Below, piece by piece: positions 1 to 8,875 of a stretch of 64,000 bases of DNA. Within the stretch, counting starts at the first letter, position 1, and each line of letters begins with the position of its first letter. The notes under the pieces were generated by a model, which saw only the letters and a program-made list of their open reading frames with translations, made no database searches and had not been told where the DNA came from. The translations under genes were made by a program, and so were the position numbers. The DNA is from Ruminococcus sp. AF31-8BH (lineage in GTDB: Bacteria > Bacillota > Clostridia > Lachnospirales > Lachnospiraceae). The stretch lies in NCBI RefSeq assembly GCF_003460605.1, contig NZ_QTVN01000008.1, forward strand, positions 124,001-188,000, written 5' to 3'.

Positions 1-1489
1 CATTGGTAATGAAATTCACCCAGTACTGATTCATCTTCTCTGCCAGTTCATAGTCCCAGTCTCTCCAGTCTCTGGAAGCAGGTACACCATCCCGCATAGA
101 ATTAAAGACATAAAACTGTTCGCTGGAATGCCATGCCCACTGCTCGGCGGCAGAGCGGTCTGTTCCTATCTCTGTAATGCGTTCCGGAGTTACCTGGCTG
201 AACAGATAAGTATAATTCTTCGCTTTTCCATCGGTTCTTTCAGTCATCAGTTTGCCATAAAGACGATTCATCATGATATTAGCGCCGCTCCAGCTTCCGA
301 AGCCTAATGTTCCAAGCTGTCGGCTGGTAATCATAGCAGTATTGTCTGTAACCTTCAAAAGATTCTCGAAATCATATTTGTCATACAGATCGCCTAATTT
401 TTCTTTGTATGCAGCATAAAATTCATCCGCAGTTGGTGTCTGTAAGTACTGTCCTTCTCCCATATTTGCACCGGAAAGAATCGACACATCATCAAACACA
501 CCTTCATTAACAGCTTCCTGGATGCTTGGATATGCTACATAAAGACCGTCCTGATTCATACGACCGGGGTAATGTTCACTTGCGGATTTCAGCAGTTCTT
601 CTCCGTCCATAGCTCTTAATTCTTCCATGGAAATATCAGCAGACAGACCTAAATCCTCCAGATATGCAGTTCCGTTCTTTTCTGCATCTTCCTGGCTCTG
701 GAATGTTCCAGGATAATTCAGTCCGCTCTCAAGAACCAGTTTATCTACATCAACATCCATTTTTGGTGAAGCTATCATAGTTGTTGCTTTTGTTGTGCCG
801 CCTGACTGACCTCCAACAGTGATGTTTTCAGGATCTCCTCCGAAATTTGCAATATTTTCCTTGATCCATTCCAGTGCTTTGATCTGATCCATCAATCCGT
901 AGTTTCCGCTCTGTCCCTGCTCTTCAGAAAGCTGAGGCAGAGATAAATAACCGAATACTCCAAGTCTTTGCTCTACAGAAACTGCAATTACACCATTTTC
1001 TGCGAAAGCATCCAGATTTCCTTCAGCACTGTAGGTATGTCCGACTGTCAGTCCGCCGCCATGGAACCATACATAGACTGGTTTTTTCTCGTCACCTGCC
1101 AGGTTCTCCTCTGTGGTGGAAATATTCAAGTACAGACAGTCTTCGCTCATTTCCGGTGCTGTGTTATTGTGAAAATCTGTTCCACTTGGTTCTACAAAGC
1201 CAAGCTCCTGCATGGGCATTTCCCTATTGGTATCACATACAAGAATATCATCCCATTTCTCGTGATCCACAGGTGCCTTCCATCTAAGGTCTCCTACAGG
1301 CGGGGCTGCATATGGCACTCCCTTGAACTGTACCACATTCTCATACCCTTCGTCCGTACTGTTGATTCCCTGAACCTTTCCGTAACTGGTATCTACAACA
1401 TTATCCAGATTTTCTGAAGCCGATACGGTCATTCCTGATAACATCATCATGGCCGCTGATGCCATTAAAACTACCATTCTTTTTTTCAT
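1..1489 (-). CDS. Secreted type B carboxylesterase, 3' end beyond window
   Basis: Reads leftward from ATG at 1489 to the window edge (496 codons, no stop seen). The start follows an AAAGGAG site. The N terminus is a Sec signal peptide (MKKRMVVLMASAAMMMLSG, then a VSA site). Family landmarks of type B carboxylesterases (para-nitrobenzyl/cholinesterase fold) are in order: FKGVPYAAPPVG near residue 50, EDCLYLN, the oxyanion-hole HGGG, the nucleophile elbow GGQSGG with Ser229, an acidic residue in SGANMGEG, and the catalytic His in WHSSEQFYVF near the visible end. The usual GESAGG elbow has Gln in place of Glu. It should hydrolyse esters outside the cell; the substrate is unknown, but plant or host acyl esters are plausible in a gut bacterium. 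Only the last 50 or so residues appear to be missing. Confidence 0.9.
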   Translation of the reverse strand, partial: MKKRMVVLMASAAMMMLSGMTVSASENLDNVVDTSYGKVQGINSTDEGYENVVQFKGVPYAAPPVGDLRWKAPVDHEKWDDILVCDTNREMPMQELGFVEPSGTDFHNNTAPEMSEDCLYLNISTTEENLAGDEKKPVYVWFHGGGLTVGHTYSAEGNLDAFAENGVIAVSVEQRLGVFGYLSLPQLSEEQGQSGNYGLMDQIKALEWIKENIANFGGDPENITVGGQSGGTTKATTMIASPKMDVDVDKLVLESGLNYPGTFQSQEDAEKNGTAYLEDLGLSADISMEELRAMDGEELLKSASEHYPGRMNQDGLYVAYPSIQEAVNEGVFDDVSILSGANMGEGQYLQTPTADEFYAAYKEKLGDLYDKYDFENLLKVTDNTAMITSRQLGTLGFGSWSGANIMMNRLYGKLMTERTDGKAKNYTYLFSQVTPERITEIGTDRSAAEQWAWHSSEQFYVFNSMRDGVPASRDWRDWDYELAEKMNQYWVNFITN

Positions 1490-1811
1490 TTGCGTTTTCT
1501 CCTTTCGTATTCCTGGCTGAATTTCCGTGGTATTTAAAAGGTTTCTGGTATGATTCCCTATCTGCGTATACGGCCTTCTTCCTCCTCTCACGCTGCTGAT
1601 AATTTATTATGACATTTATTTTATCTTCTCACCATAATTCTTTTTCTTTCTTCCTATAATTTTCTTGCTTTCTTTTGCAGGGAAAGAAGATAGAAAAAAA
1701 TAATTTGATAAAATTTACGATGCATAATAAATGGAAATATAGATGCTAATGTGATATGATTTAAAGTAATAAAGAACGAAAAAACTGAATTTTTATGCGG
1801 GAGGAGCAAGT
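1490..1811. other. Divergent intergenic region, no gene seen
   Basis: This 322-base AT-rich gap separates the leftward esterase from the rightward gene at 1812. A possible promoter for the rightward gene has TATGAT at 1755-1760 with a poor -35 (TGGAAA, 17 bases upstream). No convincing promoter for the esterase, RNA gene or palindrome was found. Confidence 0.4.
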
Positions 1812-2342
1812 ATGAAGAAGTATATTTTACCAGCTGTTTTGCTGGCAGCAGGCTTTTCGCTTTCCACTATCGGCTTTCAGAAGCAGGAAATAAAGGCAGC
1901 AGAAGAAATCGGAACAGAAGTTGAAGAAACATCAACAGAACAAGTAAAAATCAGTCCGACAGAAGGCGAATCAGATGGCATGGCACTATATTCTTCCTGT
2001 CCGTTTATTTACGAAGAAACAGAATGGGAGCTTCAGACCTTTGTGCAGGAAGATATGCTTATAGATGGAGAACTGGCAATGGATGACAGAGGGCATTTCC
2101 TGATACAGGTTAGTTCTGGTGAAGATTCCTATGTAATGTTTGATGATATAGTTCAGCTGGGAATGCCGGAGGCAGATGCCTGGATAGATGACCAGGAGAA
2201 GCTGCATATCGTAGTTCGGGATGTGCGGACTGCCAGATACAGAGTAACCGATTTTACTTACGATTCAGAGAAAAAAGAATTTGTTGGAAATGATGTGCTC
2301 AATGGAGATGGAATCAATTATTTGGGAACAACAGGTAAATAG
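1812..2342 (+). CDS. Secreted protein of unknown function
   Basis: 176 residues. ATG follows GGGAGGAG. An N-terminal signal peptide (residues 1 to about 30, ending near IKAAEE) is followed by a Glu/Thr-rich linker and a compact domain from about residue 60 (CPFIYEETEWEL to the end). No lipobox Cys lies at the end of the hydrophobic stretch, so it should be released or wall-associated rather than lipid-anchored. I do not recognise the family. It is followed closely by a membrane protein and a TetR regulator on the same strand, so the three may be co-transcribed. Confidence 0.7.
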   Translation: MKKYILPAVLLAAGFSLSTIGFQKQEIKAAEEIGTEVEETSTEQVKISPTEGESDGMALYSSCPFIYEETEWELQTFVQEDMLIDGELAMDDRGHFLIQVSSGEDSYVMFDDIVQLGMPEADAWIDDQEKLHIVVRDVRTARYRVTDFTYDSEKKEFVGNDVLNGDGINYLGTTGK

Positions 2343-2394
2343 CTTTTGTACAGCATCGATTTTCTCAAAATAATTTAAGAAAGGCAGAATCACC

Positions 2395-2997
2395 ATGGAT
2401 CAATTTGAAAAACAAAAGATAGAACGCCAGGCACTTAATGGCAAAATGACAATGATGTTTGGAGGGATTTTCCTGATGTTTTCAGCAATCACCTCTACAC
2501 TGATGTATGGAATCAATTTTTTTATGACAGCACAACAGGCTGACAAGGGTGTGGCAGAATATGTAGAGCTTCTTAAAAAAGCCGGCGTAGGAAGCAACTT
2601 CCTGAGAGTAGCAGGAGTTTGCTTCCTGCTGGTTGGAATTTATGAGATTATTGCAGGCTTTATAACTGCAAAGAACAGCAACCGCATTGATAAAAGCTTG
2701 TTTACCATGAAAATTATTATTTCTCTTTTAATAGTAGAAATTATGATGCAGGTGTATCTGTTTTTTACAGGTCTTATGAATTTTGGCTTTTTATTTACGG
2801 CGATTTTGCTGCCATTGTTTATGCTTTGGGGAGTTACCAGATTGCGGAAGGTGGCAAAGGCGGATCCGGAGCGTGTTTATGCAGCAAAGCCTGCGGCCAG
2901 AGATAAATCCAGACAGCAGAGCGCGGCTCCAAAGAAGAGTATTCGGGAAAGAGCGGCTATGCAGGCAAGAGAGGATGACGGTGAACCAAAGCAATAA
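2395..2997 (+). CDS. Multi-pass membrane protein of unknown function
   Basis: 200 residues. ATG follows AAGAAAGG. Four hydrophobic segments are visible at about residues 20-45, 72-92, 103-125 and 128-148, followed by a basic cytoplasmic tail rich in Lys, Arg and Ala (about 150-200). No enzymatic motif is seen and the family is not recognised. The next gene, a TetR regulator, starts 27 bases after its stop, which suggests an operon in which the regulator may control this membrane protein. Confidence 0.75.
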   Translation: MDQFEKQKIERQALNGKMTMMFGGIFLMFSAITSTLMYGINFFMTAQQADKGVAEYVELLKKAGVGSNFLRVAGVCFLLVGIYEIIAGFITAKNSNRIDKSLFTMKIIISLLIVEIMMQVYLFFTGLMNFGFLFTAILLPLFMLWGVTRLRKVAKADPERVYAAKPAARDKSRQQSAAPKKSIRERAAMQAREDDGEPKQ

Positions 2998-3024
2998 TAC
3001 TACAGAGAAGGTGAATAGCAGATT

Positions 3025-3570
3025 ATGGACATGAAGGAAGTTATCGCAAGTGCAGCGAGAAAGCTGATTCTGGAAAAGAAGGTTAAGAAGCTGACAGTGA
3101 AGGATATTGTGGAAGAGTGCCAGATTACCAGACAGGCGTTCTATTATCACTTTGAGGGAATTCCGGATCTGATTCAGTGGAGCATAGGGAAAGGCGTAGA
3201 CAGGCTTCTTGAAGAAACCCGTCAGCAAGATGGACCGGAAGCTGCGCTGAAATATTTGTTTGTATTTGCTATTAACGCCATGCCAGATGTGCGAAGAGGC
3301 GTGGAGAGTAACTATGGAAAGGAAGTGGAGCAGACGCTGAGACGAGGCGCATATGAGCTGTTTGAGAAGATCGTGGAAGAAGAAAATCTCTATCAGAATT
3401 ATGGACGTCAGGAGTTAAAGCTGCTTCTCCGTTATCATAGCAGTGCAATCCTGGGGCTTCTCCAGGACTGGACACCAGAGGACACTAGAAATCTGGATGC
3501 CATTGTCCACGAAGTTTACCTGATTATGATGGGAAAAGTTGTTTCCAGTGGAAATTTTATTAATCAGTAA
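3025..3570 (+). CDS. TetR/AcrR family transcriptional regulator
   Basis: 181 residues. The N-terminal helix-turn-helix is clear: a first helix (EVIASAARKLILEKKVKKLT), then VKDIVEECQITRQAFYYHF at about residues 24-42, the standard TetR recognition pattern. The C-terminal half is helical and resembles the DhaS-type TetR C-terminal domain. Ligand and target are unknown. Its position directly downstream of two envelope genes suggests local control. Confidence 0.88.
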   Translation: MDMKEVIASAARKLILEKKVKKLTVKDIVEECQITRQAFYYHFEGIPDLIQWSIGKGVDRLLEETRQQDGPEAALKYLFVFAINAMPDVRRGVESNYGKEVEQTLRRGAYELFEKIVEEENLYQNYGRQELKLLLRYHSSAILGLLQDWTPEDTRNLDAIVHEVYLIMMGKVVSSGNFINQ

Positions 3571-3590
3571 AATATAGTTTGGTAGATAAA

Positions 3591-3654
3591 AGTAAAGATA
3601 TGCGTAGTTTTGTAAAGAACATCCATAGAATTAAAAGCGGTTCTTCAGTATAAT
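3591..3654 (+). promoter_or_regulatory. Promoter with shared activator element upstream of the GH3 gene
   Basis: TATAAT is at 3649-3654. There is no good -35 (TAGAAT at 17 bases). Upstream, from 3596, lies AGATATGCGTAGTTTTG followed by AAAGAA and CCATAGAA. The same block occurs at 20862-20902, 54 rather than 53 bases ahead of its own TATAAT. The weak -35 and shared element suggest an activator-dependent promoter, probably bound by the AraC protein at 6034 or the response regulator at 24348 (inference). Confidence 0.65.
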
Positions 3655-3728
3655 TAAATAAAAAGGTTACTCAAATAGTATTTAAAAGTTAGATGGATAG
3701 AAAAACATTGTATAAAAGGAGATCGCTT

Positions 3729-5945
3729 ATGGAAAAAAGAGAATTACAGGCTATTTTGGAAGATATGTCTTTGGAAGAAAAAGTTGGACAGCTGATACAG
3801 CTGATTGGACGTTTTTACAGAGAGGAAACAAAAGATATTATGACAGGTCCTGAGGAAGAGATTGGTCTTCCCCCAAAATATCTGGATTTGCCTGGATCTA
3901 TAATGAATATATATGGTGCCGACCGTTTGAAAAAACTCCAGACAGAATGCATGGAGAAACAGCCGCATCACATTCCTGTTCTTTTCATGATGGACATTAT
4001 TCATGGAATGAAGACTATTTTTCCGGTACCATTAGGACAAGCTGCTACTTTTGATCCTGAGCTTACCAGGATGGGAGCAGAAATTGCAGCGAAAGAATCT
4101 GCGGTAATGGGATTGCATGTTGGTTTTTCACCTATGTCAGATTTGGTACGTGATCCTAGATGGGGAAGAGTGGTAGAATCCTATGGAGAAGATCCATATA
4201 TGATTTCTCGTTTTGTGGAAGCTCATGTAAAGGGCTTCCAAGGGACAAATATGAAAGAGCCTGGAAAAATGTGTGCGTGTATCAAACATTTTGCAGGGTA
4301 TGGTGGAGCTGAGGCTGGCAGGGATTACAATACAGTGAGTATTGATGAGCATTCATTCAGGGAATATTATTTGAAGGGATATCAATCAGGAATAACAGCA
4401 GGTGCAGGAATGGTGATGACCTCGTTTAATACCATTGATGGAATTCCAGCTACTGCCAATTATCATCTTATGCGGGATATTCTTCGAGGAGAAATGGGAT
4501 TTGATGGAGTGTTGATATCGGATTTCGCTGCTATTAAGGAAACAATTGCACATGGTTATTCTGAGAATGAAAAAGATGCTGCAGAAAAATGTCTGAGAGC
4601 GGGCGTGGACATTGATATGATGACAAGCGTGTATGCAAAACATGCAGGTGAGCTTATAGAAACAGGTGTGCTGCAGCAGAGCATTCTTGATGAGAGTGTA
4701 ATGCGTATTCTCGAGTTAAAAAATAAGCTTGGACTTTTTGAAAATCCATATAAGGACGCTGATGCAGAAAAAGAAAAAAATTTTTTACTGTGTCAGACAC
4801 ATCGGGAAGCGGCAAGAAAGGCAGCAGCCAATTCTTTAGTACTTTTAAAAAATGAAGGAATTCTTCCGCTTTCATTAAACCAGAAAAATGCATTTATTGG
4901 TCCTTATGTAAATGAGAAACATTTGTTGAGTACATGGGCATTTACTGGTGACGTCAATGACTGTGTGTCCATTCGGGAAGCTGCTGAAGAGGTTTTTGAC
5001 AAAAGAAAAACAAATTATATGGAAGGATGCCCTATGCTGGATCCGAAATACAGCGAAAAACAGCTTCGCAGAAAAATAAACAGAGAAAGCTATTCTCGTA
5101 GAATGATAGAAGAAATGATAGAACAGGCATGTATAAGAGCAACAATGGCAGACACAGTAATAATGCCTCTTGGAGAATATTATCTGTTGTCAGGAGAAGC
5201 TACCAGCAGAGGAATTCTGGAACTACCAGAAGTTCAGTTGGAGCTTCTTGAAGCAGTAGCAAGAGTAAATCCGAACATCGTGGTCCTTATATTTAGTGGA
5301 AGACCGTTAGATCTGCGACGAGTGGATAAGCTGGCTAAAGCTGTTCTTGAAGTGTGGCTGCCTGGAACAGAAGGCGGACATGCTATTATTGATGTATTGA
5401 CTGGAAAGATAAATCCATCAGGAAAGCTGCCTGTGAGTTTTCCTTATTGCGTAGGTCAGATACCAGTTTATTATAATCATTTGTCTACGGGAAGGAAAGA
5501 TTTTTCGGAATGCGGTGACCATTTCCGCTCTCGCTATATTGACATTCCAAATGAGCCACTGTATCCATTTGGATATGGTTTAAGTTATACAAAATTTGAA
5601 ATTTCTTCTGTAGAGCTGAATAATACAAAATTGTCAGTTGGAGAGAATATCACAGCTTCTGTTATCGTAAAAAATGTAGGGGAGTATGCGGGCGCGGAAA
5701 CACTACAGCTTTACATTCAGGATGTGACAGCCAGTGTAACACGCCCCGTAAAAGAACTAAAAGGCTTTCGGAAGATATATCTGGAAAAAGGAGAAAGCCG
5801 GAAAGTGTCTTTTGAAGTGAATGAGGAAATGTTACGTTTTGTTCGTGCAGATGGTACAATTGGAAGTGAACCGGGGCTTTTCCGCATATGGATAGGCAAT
5901 TCCAGTGAAGTGGACGCATACAAAGAGTTTTATTTATTGCAATAA
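3729..5945 (+). CDS. Glycoside hydrolase family 3 (BglX-like beta-glycosidase)
   Basis: 738 residues from ATG 3729, chosen because AAAGGAG lies 7 bases upstream; an in-frame ATG at 3693 has no ribosome site. The protein has the three-part GH3 layout. The N-terminal TIM barrel carries KHFAGYGGAEAGRDYN, the second alpha/beta domain carries LSGEATSRGILELPEVQ, and the C-terminal fibronectin-III-like domain follows YPFGYGLSYTKFE. The nucleophile Asp is in VLISDF (Asp265), and the SGEATSR loop holds the likely acid/base Glu. No signal peptide is present, so it should act in the cytoplasm on imported beta-glucosides or beta-xylosides. It opens a GH3-AraC-kinase gene string and shares its promoter element with the oxidoreductase operon at 20.9 kb. 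Confidence 0.93.
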   Translation: MEKRELQAILEDMSLEEKVGQLIQLIGRFYREETKDIMTGPEEEIGLPPKYLDLPGSIMNIYGADRLKKLQTECMEKQPHHIPVLFMMDIIHGMKTIFPVPLGQAATFDPELTRMGAEIAAKESAVMGLHVGFSPMSDLVRDPRWGRVVESYGEDPYMISRFVEAHVKGFQGTNMKEPGKMCACIKHFAGYGGAEAGRDYNTVSIDEHSFREYYLKGYQSGITAGAGMVMTSFNTIDGIPATANYHLMRDILRGEMGFDGVLISDFAAIKETIAHGYSENEKDAAEKCLRAGVDIDMMTSVYAKHAGELIETGVLQQSILDESVMRILELKNKLGLFENPYKDADAEKEKNFLLCQTHREAARKAAANSLVLLKNEGILPLSLNQKNAFIGPYVNEKHLLSTWAFTGDVNDCVSIREAAEEVFDKRKTNYMEGCPMLDPKYSEKQLRRKINRESYSRRMIEEMIEQACIRATMADTVIMPLGEYYLLSGEATSRGILELPEVQLELLEAVARVNPNIVVLIFSGRPLDLRRVDKLAKAVLEVWLPGTEGGHAIIDVLTGKINPSGKLPVSFPYCVGQIPVYYNHLSTGRKDFSECGDHFRSRYIDIPNEPLYPFGYGLSYTKFEISSVELNNTKLSVGENITASVIVKNVGEYAGAETLQLYIQDVTASVTRPVKELKGFRKIYLEKGESRKVSFEVNEEMLRFVRADGTIGSEPGLFRIWIGNSSEVDAYKEFYLLQ

Positions 5946-6033
5946 GTGCAGCTGACGTGTGGAAGGTCTGTTAAAAAAGCTGCGTTGCCTTACTTTAAAG
6001 AGTGTTCGGAAAAAAGAGGGAAGATTGCAGAGT

Positions 6034-6876
6034 ATGGAATATAAAGTAGAATTAAAAGATTGGCCGTATCAGGTAAAAGCAGCGGTCATGCGAGGAAATC
6101 GTCCGTTTATGAATCACTGCCATCAGGAAATGGAGATCATTCTTCAAAAAAAGGGAAATCTGGAAGTTACGGCTGCTGGCGAATCTGTGGTGCTGGTGCC
6201 GGGTGAAATATGCATTATTCCGCCTTTTCGAAATCATAGCATAGGTATGGGGTCAGAGGACTGTGAGCGTCTGGCCCTTCTTTTGAACCTAAAGCTTATG
6301 GGGAAAGGTATAGATGAAGGTGGCGAAGGACTCTGGATTAGAGAGGAAATTCAGGATCGACAGATGTTCAGCTTGTTTTGGGAGGAAGAAACGAAAGAGA
6401 AGTTCCGGGAAATTGTAGAAAAAATATATGAAGAATACATTCATAAAGAATATGCATGGCCACTGGCATTGAAAACTTATGCAAATCAACTGCTTCTTTT
6501 GGCGGTGCGTAATATTCCAAAAGTTCAAAGAGAAAAAAGGAGAGAGCAGATTTCCAGACTTCAGAATATTCTGGAGTATATTGCGCTGCATTATTGTGAA
6601 AACATCACATTGGGTGAATGCGCAAAATTTGCAGGATTCAATCCGGCATATTTTTCCAGGTATTTTAGCAAGTGTATGGGTGTTACTTTTCAGGAATACA
6701 TAAAGAAACTGCGAATCGAAAGGGCAAAATGGCTTCTTATGACAGGAAGTACAGGCGTGACGGAAATTTGTTATCAGTCTGGTTTCCGGGATGTGAAAAC
6801 CTTTAATAAACTTTTCAAACAGGATTGTGGTATGAGCCCAAGTGGATTCCGAAAGGAAAATGGAGGATGGCTGTAA
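6034..6876 (+). CDS. AraC family transcriptional regulator with cupin sensor domain
   Basis: 281 residues from ATG 6034; an upstream in-frame GTG at 5959 would add 25 basic residues but has no ribosome site. The AGAGGG before 6034 is rather far, so the start is uncertain. Residues 1-110 form a cupin-like ligand-binding domain (FMNHCHQEMEIILQKKGNLE; GEICIIPPFRNHSI). The C-terminal 100 residues are two AraC helix-turn-helix motifs (ITLGECAKFAGFNPAYFSRYF and VTEICYQSGFRDVKTFNKLF). It lies between the GH3 gene and the sensor kinase, so it probably responds to a sugar and controls this locus, perhaps through the element at 3596, 14895 and 20867. Confidence 0.9.
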   Translation: MEYKVELKDWPYQVKAAVMRGNRPFMNHCHQEMEIILQKKGNLEVTAAGESVVLVPGEICIIPPFRNHSIGMGSEDCERLALLLNLKLMGKGIDEGGEGLWIREEIQDRQMFSLFWEEETKEKFREIVEKIYEEYIHKEYAWPLALKTYANQLLLLAVRNIPKVQREKRREQISRLQNILEYIALHYCENITLGECAKFAGFNPAYFSRYFSKCMGVTFQEYIKKLRIERAKWLLMTGSTGVTEICYQSGFRDVKTFNKLFKQDCGMSPSGFRKENGGWL

Positions 6877-6950
6877 GCCTCAAAAGAGAAAAAGGAATAT
6901 TGATATCCCCCTAAAAAAGAGCAGAGAGATAGGCAAAAGGAGTGTTGGAG

Positions 6951-8717
6951 ATGGAAACAGCTGTAAAGACGAAAAGAAAGTGGAGGATTCCCTGGAAGTC
7001 ATTCAGATTTCGGGTTTTGGCGGTAACGATTGCAGCGGTGACCATCCTGATGGGGATTTTGCTATTTAACAATATTTATGCGATTAATGTAGTACATAAT
7101 CAGGTTTCGGAGAGCAACTACAGAGTTCTAAACATGTACATGAGTAATGTAGACAATTGTTTTGAAGCAATAGAAAATTACTTTGTGGGTCTGCAAAGTT
7201 CCAGCTCATTGATTACAGCAGCATATACGAAGAATGATAAAGAATTTTATATTTCTCAGGCACGGCTCATCCGGGAGTTAGAAGCATCGGTTTCCTCATA
7301 TGATTATATTGAGGATCTTTTTGTTTATGTAAAACAGCGGGATCAATATATGGATGCGTCCAAATACAGTATAGCAGGAGATGAGCGAGGCCGTATTAAA
7401 AAAATGGTCAAGGACGTGATTAGCCAGAAAGAAGAGGGACACTATGAAGGGGGGACGTGGATCTGGTATTGGATTAATGGAGAACCCTATCTGATTCGGC
7501 TCCTTCAAATGCGCAGCACATACATGGGTGGCTGTGTAAAAGTTTCAACCTTGATAAAACGACTTCGGCAGGATGGCTTTGGAAAAATGGATTATCTTGC
7601 CTTTGTTACACAGGACGGACAGGAACTTGGAACACAGCTTCCGCAGCTTACTGGAAATATTCAGCTTACTGGAAAAAGACAATATTATCGGGCGAAACAA
7701 GGGATACATGAACGTTACATGGCACTTACTGTTCCCTCTGATTGCGGAGAGTATGGCCTGGTGGCTATGATTCGTGATAATAATATTTTGGAGGGCTTAC
7801 AGTCCCTGCGTGTCCTGATTTGGATTTTGGTGATTCTATTGGCAGCTTTTCTTGCAGGGTTTACCATGATTATGCGGCGCTGGGTGTTGAGACCACTGAA
7901 TCGTTTGATCAAGGCTATGCAAGAGTTAAGCGAAGGTCAGTTTAATATCCGGCTTCGTGAAAATGAGAGGGATGAATGTGAAGAGTTTACTATGGTAAAC
8001 AAGGCATTTGATGATATGATTAGCCAGATTGAGAGTCTGAAGATTGATGTTTATGAGGAAAATATCAGACGCCAGAGAGCAGAACTTCAGTATATGAAGC
8101 TTCAGGCGAATCCTCATTTTTATATTAATTGCCTGAATGTAATTCATAATCTTTCTATGATGGGCAAAAATGATCTTCTTCAGCAAATGACAACTTATCT
8201 GGGAAACCATTTGCGTTACACAATGGAAGGCAGTGCCCTTGATACTTTGGAGAAAGAAATGGATTGCGTGGAAAATTATCTGCGGATACAGCAGCTTCGT
8301 TTTCCTGACAGCATTGTGTGTGAGATGGAAGTGACGCAGGATGTAAGATCTGTTCTGGCACCGCCGCTTCTGATCCAGACTTTTGCCGAAAATACAGTAA
8401 AATATCAGGTAACAGCAGGGGAAATTACCCATATCTGGATTAAAGTACACCGTACAGAGGAGAATCCGCATGTAGTAGAAATTGAGATTCGTGATGATGG
8501 CGAAGGCTATCCGCAGAGTGTTCTGGATTGCCTGGAGAAAAATCAGAAAATTTTTGATAAAAGAGGCGAACATTTTGGAATTCGAAATGTAAGCCAGAGA
8601 TTGTGGCTGTTGTATCATGATGCGGCAAAACTGATTTGTTATAATGACAAAGAAACAGGCGGAGCCTGTACCAAAATATATCTCCCTGATGATATTGTGG
8701 AAAATAAGCAGAAATAA
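6951..8717 (+). CDS. YesM-like sensor histidine kinase
   Basis: 588 residues from ATG 6951; AGGAG is 8 bases upstream, while an in-frame GTG at 6942 overlaps that site. A first membrane helix is at about residues 20-43, an extracellular sensor domain follows (45-275), then a second helix (about 283-307) and a HAMP segment (RWVLRPLNRLIKAM). The His_kinase domain has QANPHFYINCLNVIHN with phospho-acceptor His389. The ATPase domain has FAENTVKYQV and DDGEGYP. This is the YesM class, which pairs with AraC-type response regulators; the only such partner in the window is at 24348, 15.6 kb away. It lies immediately upstream of the solute-binding protein, as is common for kinases that monitor sugar uptake. 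Confidence 0.92.
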   Translation: METAVKTKRKWRIPWKSFRFRVLAVTIAAVTILMGILLFNNIYAINVVHNQVSESNYRVLNMYMSNVDNCFEAIENYFVGLQSSSSLITAAYTKNDKEFYISQARLIRELEASVSSYDYIEDLFVYVKQRDQYMDASKYSIAGDERGRIKKMVKDVISQKEEGHYEGGTWIWYWINGEPYLIRLLQMRSTYMGGCVKVSTLIKRLRQDGFGKMDYLAFVTQDGQELGTQLPQLTGNIQLTGKRQYYRAKQGIHERYMALTVPSDCGEYGLVAMIRDNNILEGLQSLRVLIWILVILLAAFLAGFTMIMRRWVLRPLNRLIKAMQELSEGQFNIRLRENERDECEEFTMVNKAFDDMISQIESLKIDVYEENIRRQRAELQYMKLQANPHFYINCLNVIHNLSMMGKNDLLQQMTTYLGNHLRYTMEGSALDTLEKEMDCVENYLRIQQLRFPDSIVCEMEVTQDVRSVLAPPLLIQTFAENTVKYQVTAGEITHIWIKVHRTEENPHVVEIEIRDDGEGYPQSVLDCLEKNQKIFDKRGEHFGIRNVSQRLWLLYHDAAKLICYNDKETGGACTKIYLPDDIVENKQK

Positions 8718-8747
8718 CAGGGGGAAAACAGATATAATATAAAAACA

Positions 8748-8814
8748 CATATCATGACGGAAAAATTATAATTCATATCGGAAATTTTATACTATCCTTC
8801 CAGAATAATATGAT
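8748..8814 (+). promoter_or_regulatory. Promoter with 21-bp-spaced direct repeats upstream of the binding-protein gene
   Basis: GGAAAAATTATA (8759-8770) and GGAAATTTTATA (8780-8791) are direct repeats spaced by exactly 21 bases, each preceded by CATATC (8748, 8774). A -10-like TATGAT is at 8809-8814, with no -35. Tandem sites two helical turns apart next to a weak promoter are typical of AraC-family activators. I infer control by the YesN-like regulator. Confidence 0.55.
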
Positions 8815-8875
8815 AAAGTTTAGACACTTGATAAAGGAACGCAAAACAAATCGTAAAAGAGAAGGAGAAATGACT

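Noticed and set aside
3693..3728. Upstream in-frame ATG that would add 12 residues to GH3
   Set aside because: No ribosome site before it; AAAGGAG lies between it and the chosen ATG at 3729.
7926..8750. 274-codon open frame on the minus strand
   Set aside because: It lies entirely over the sensor-kinase gene, and its translation has no recognisable domain, so it is a shadow frame.
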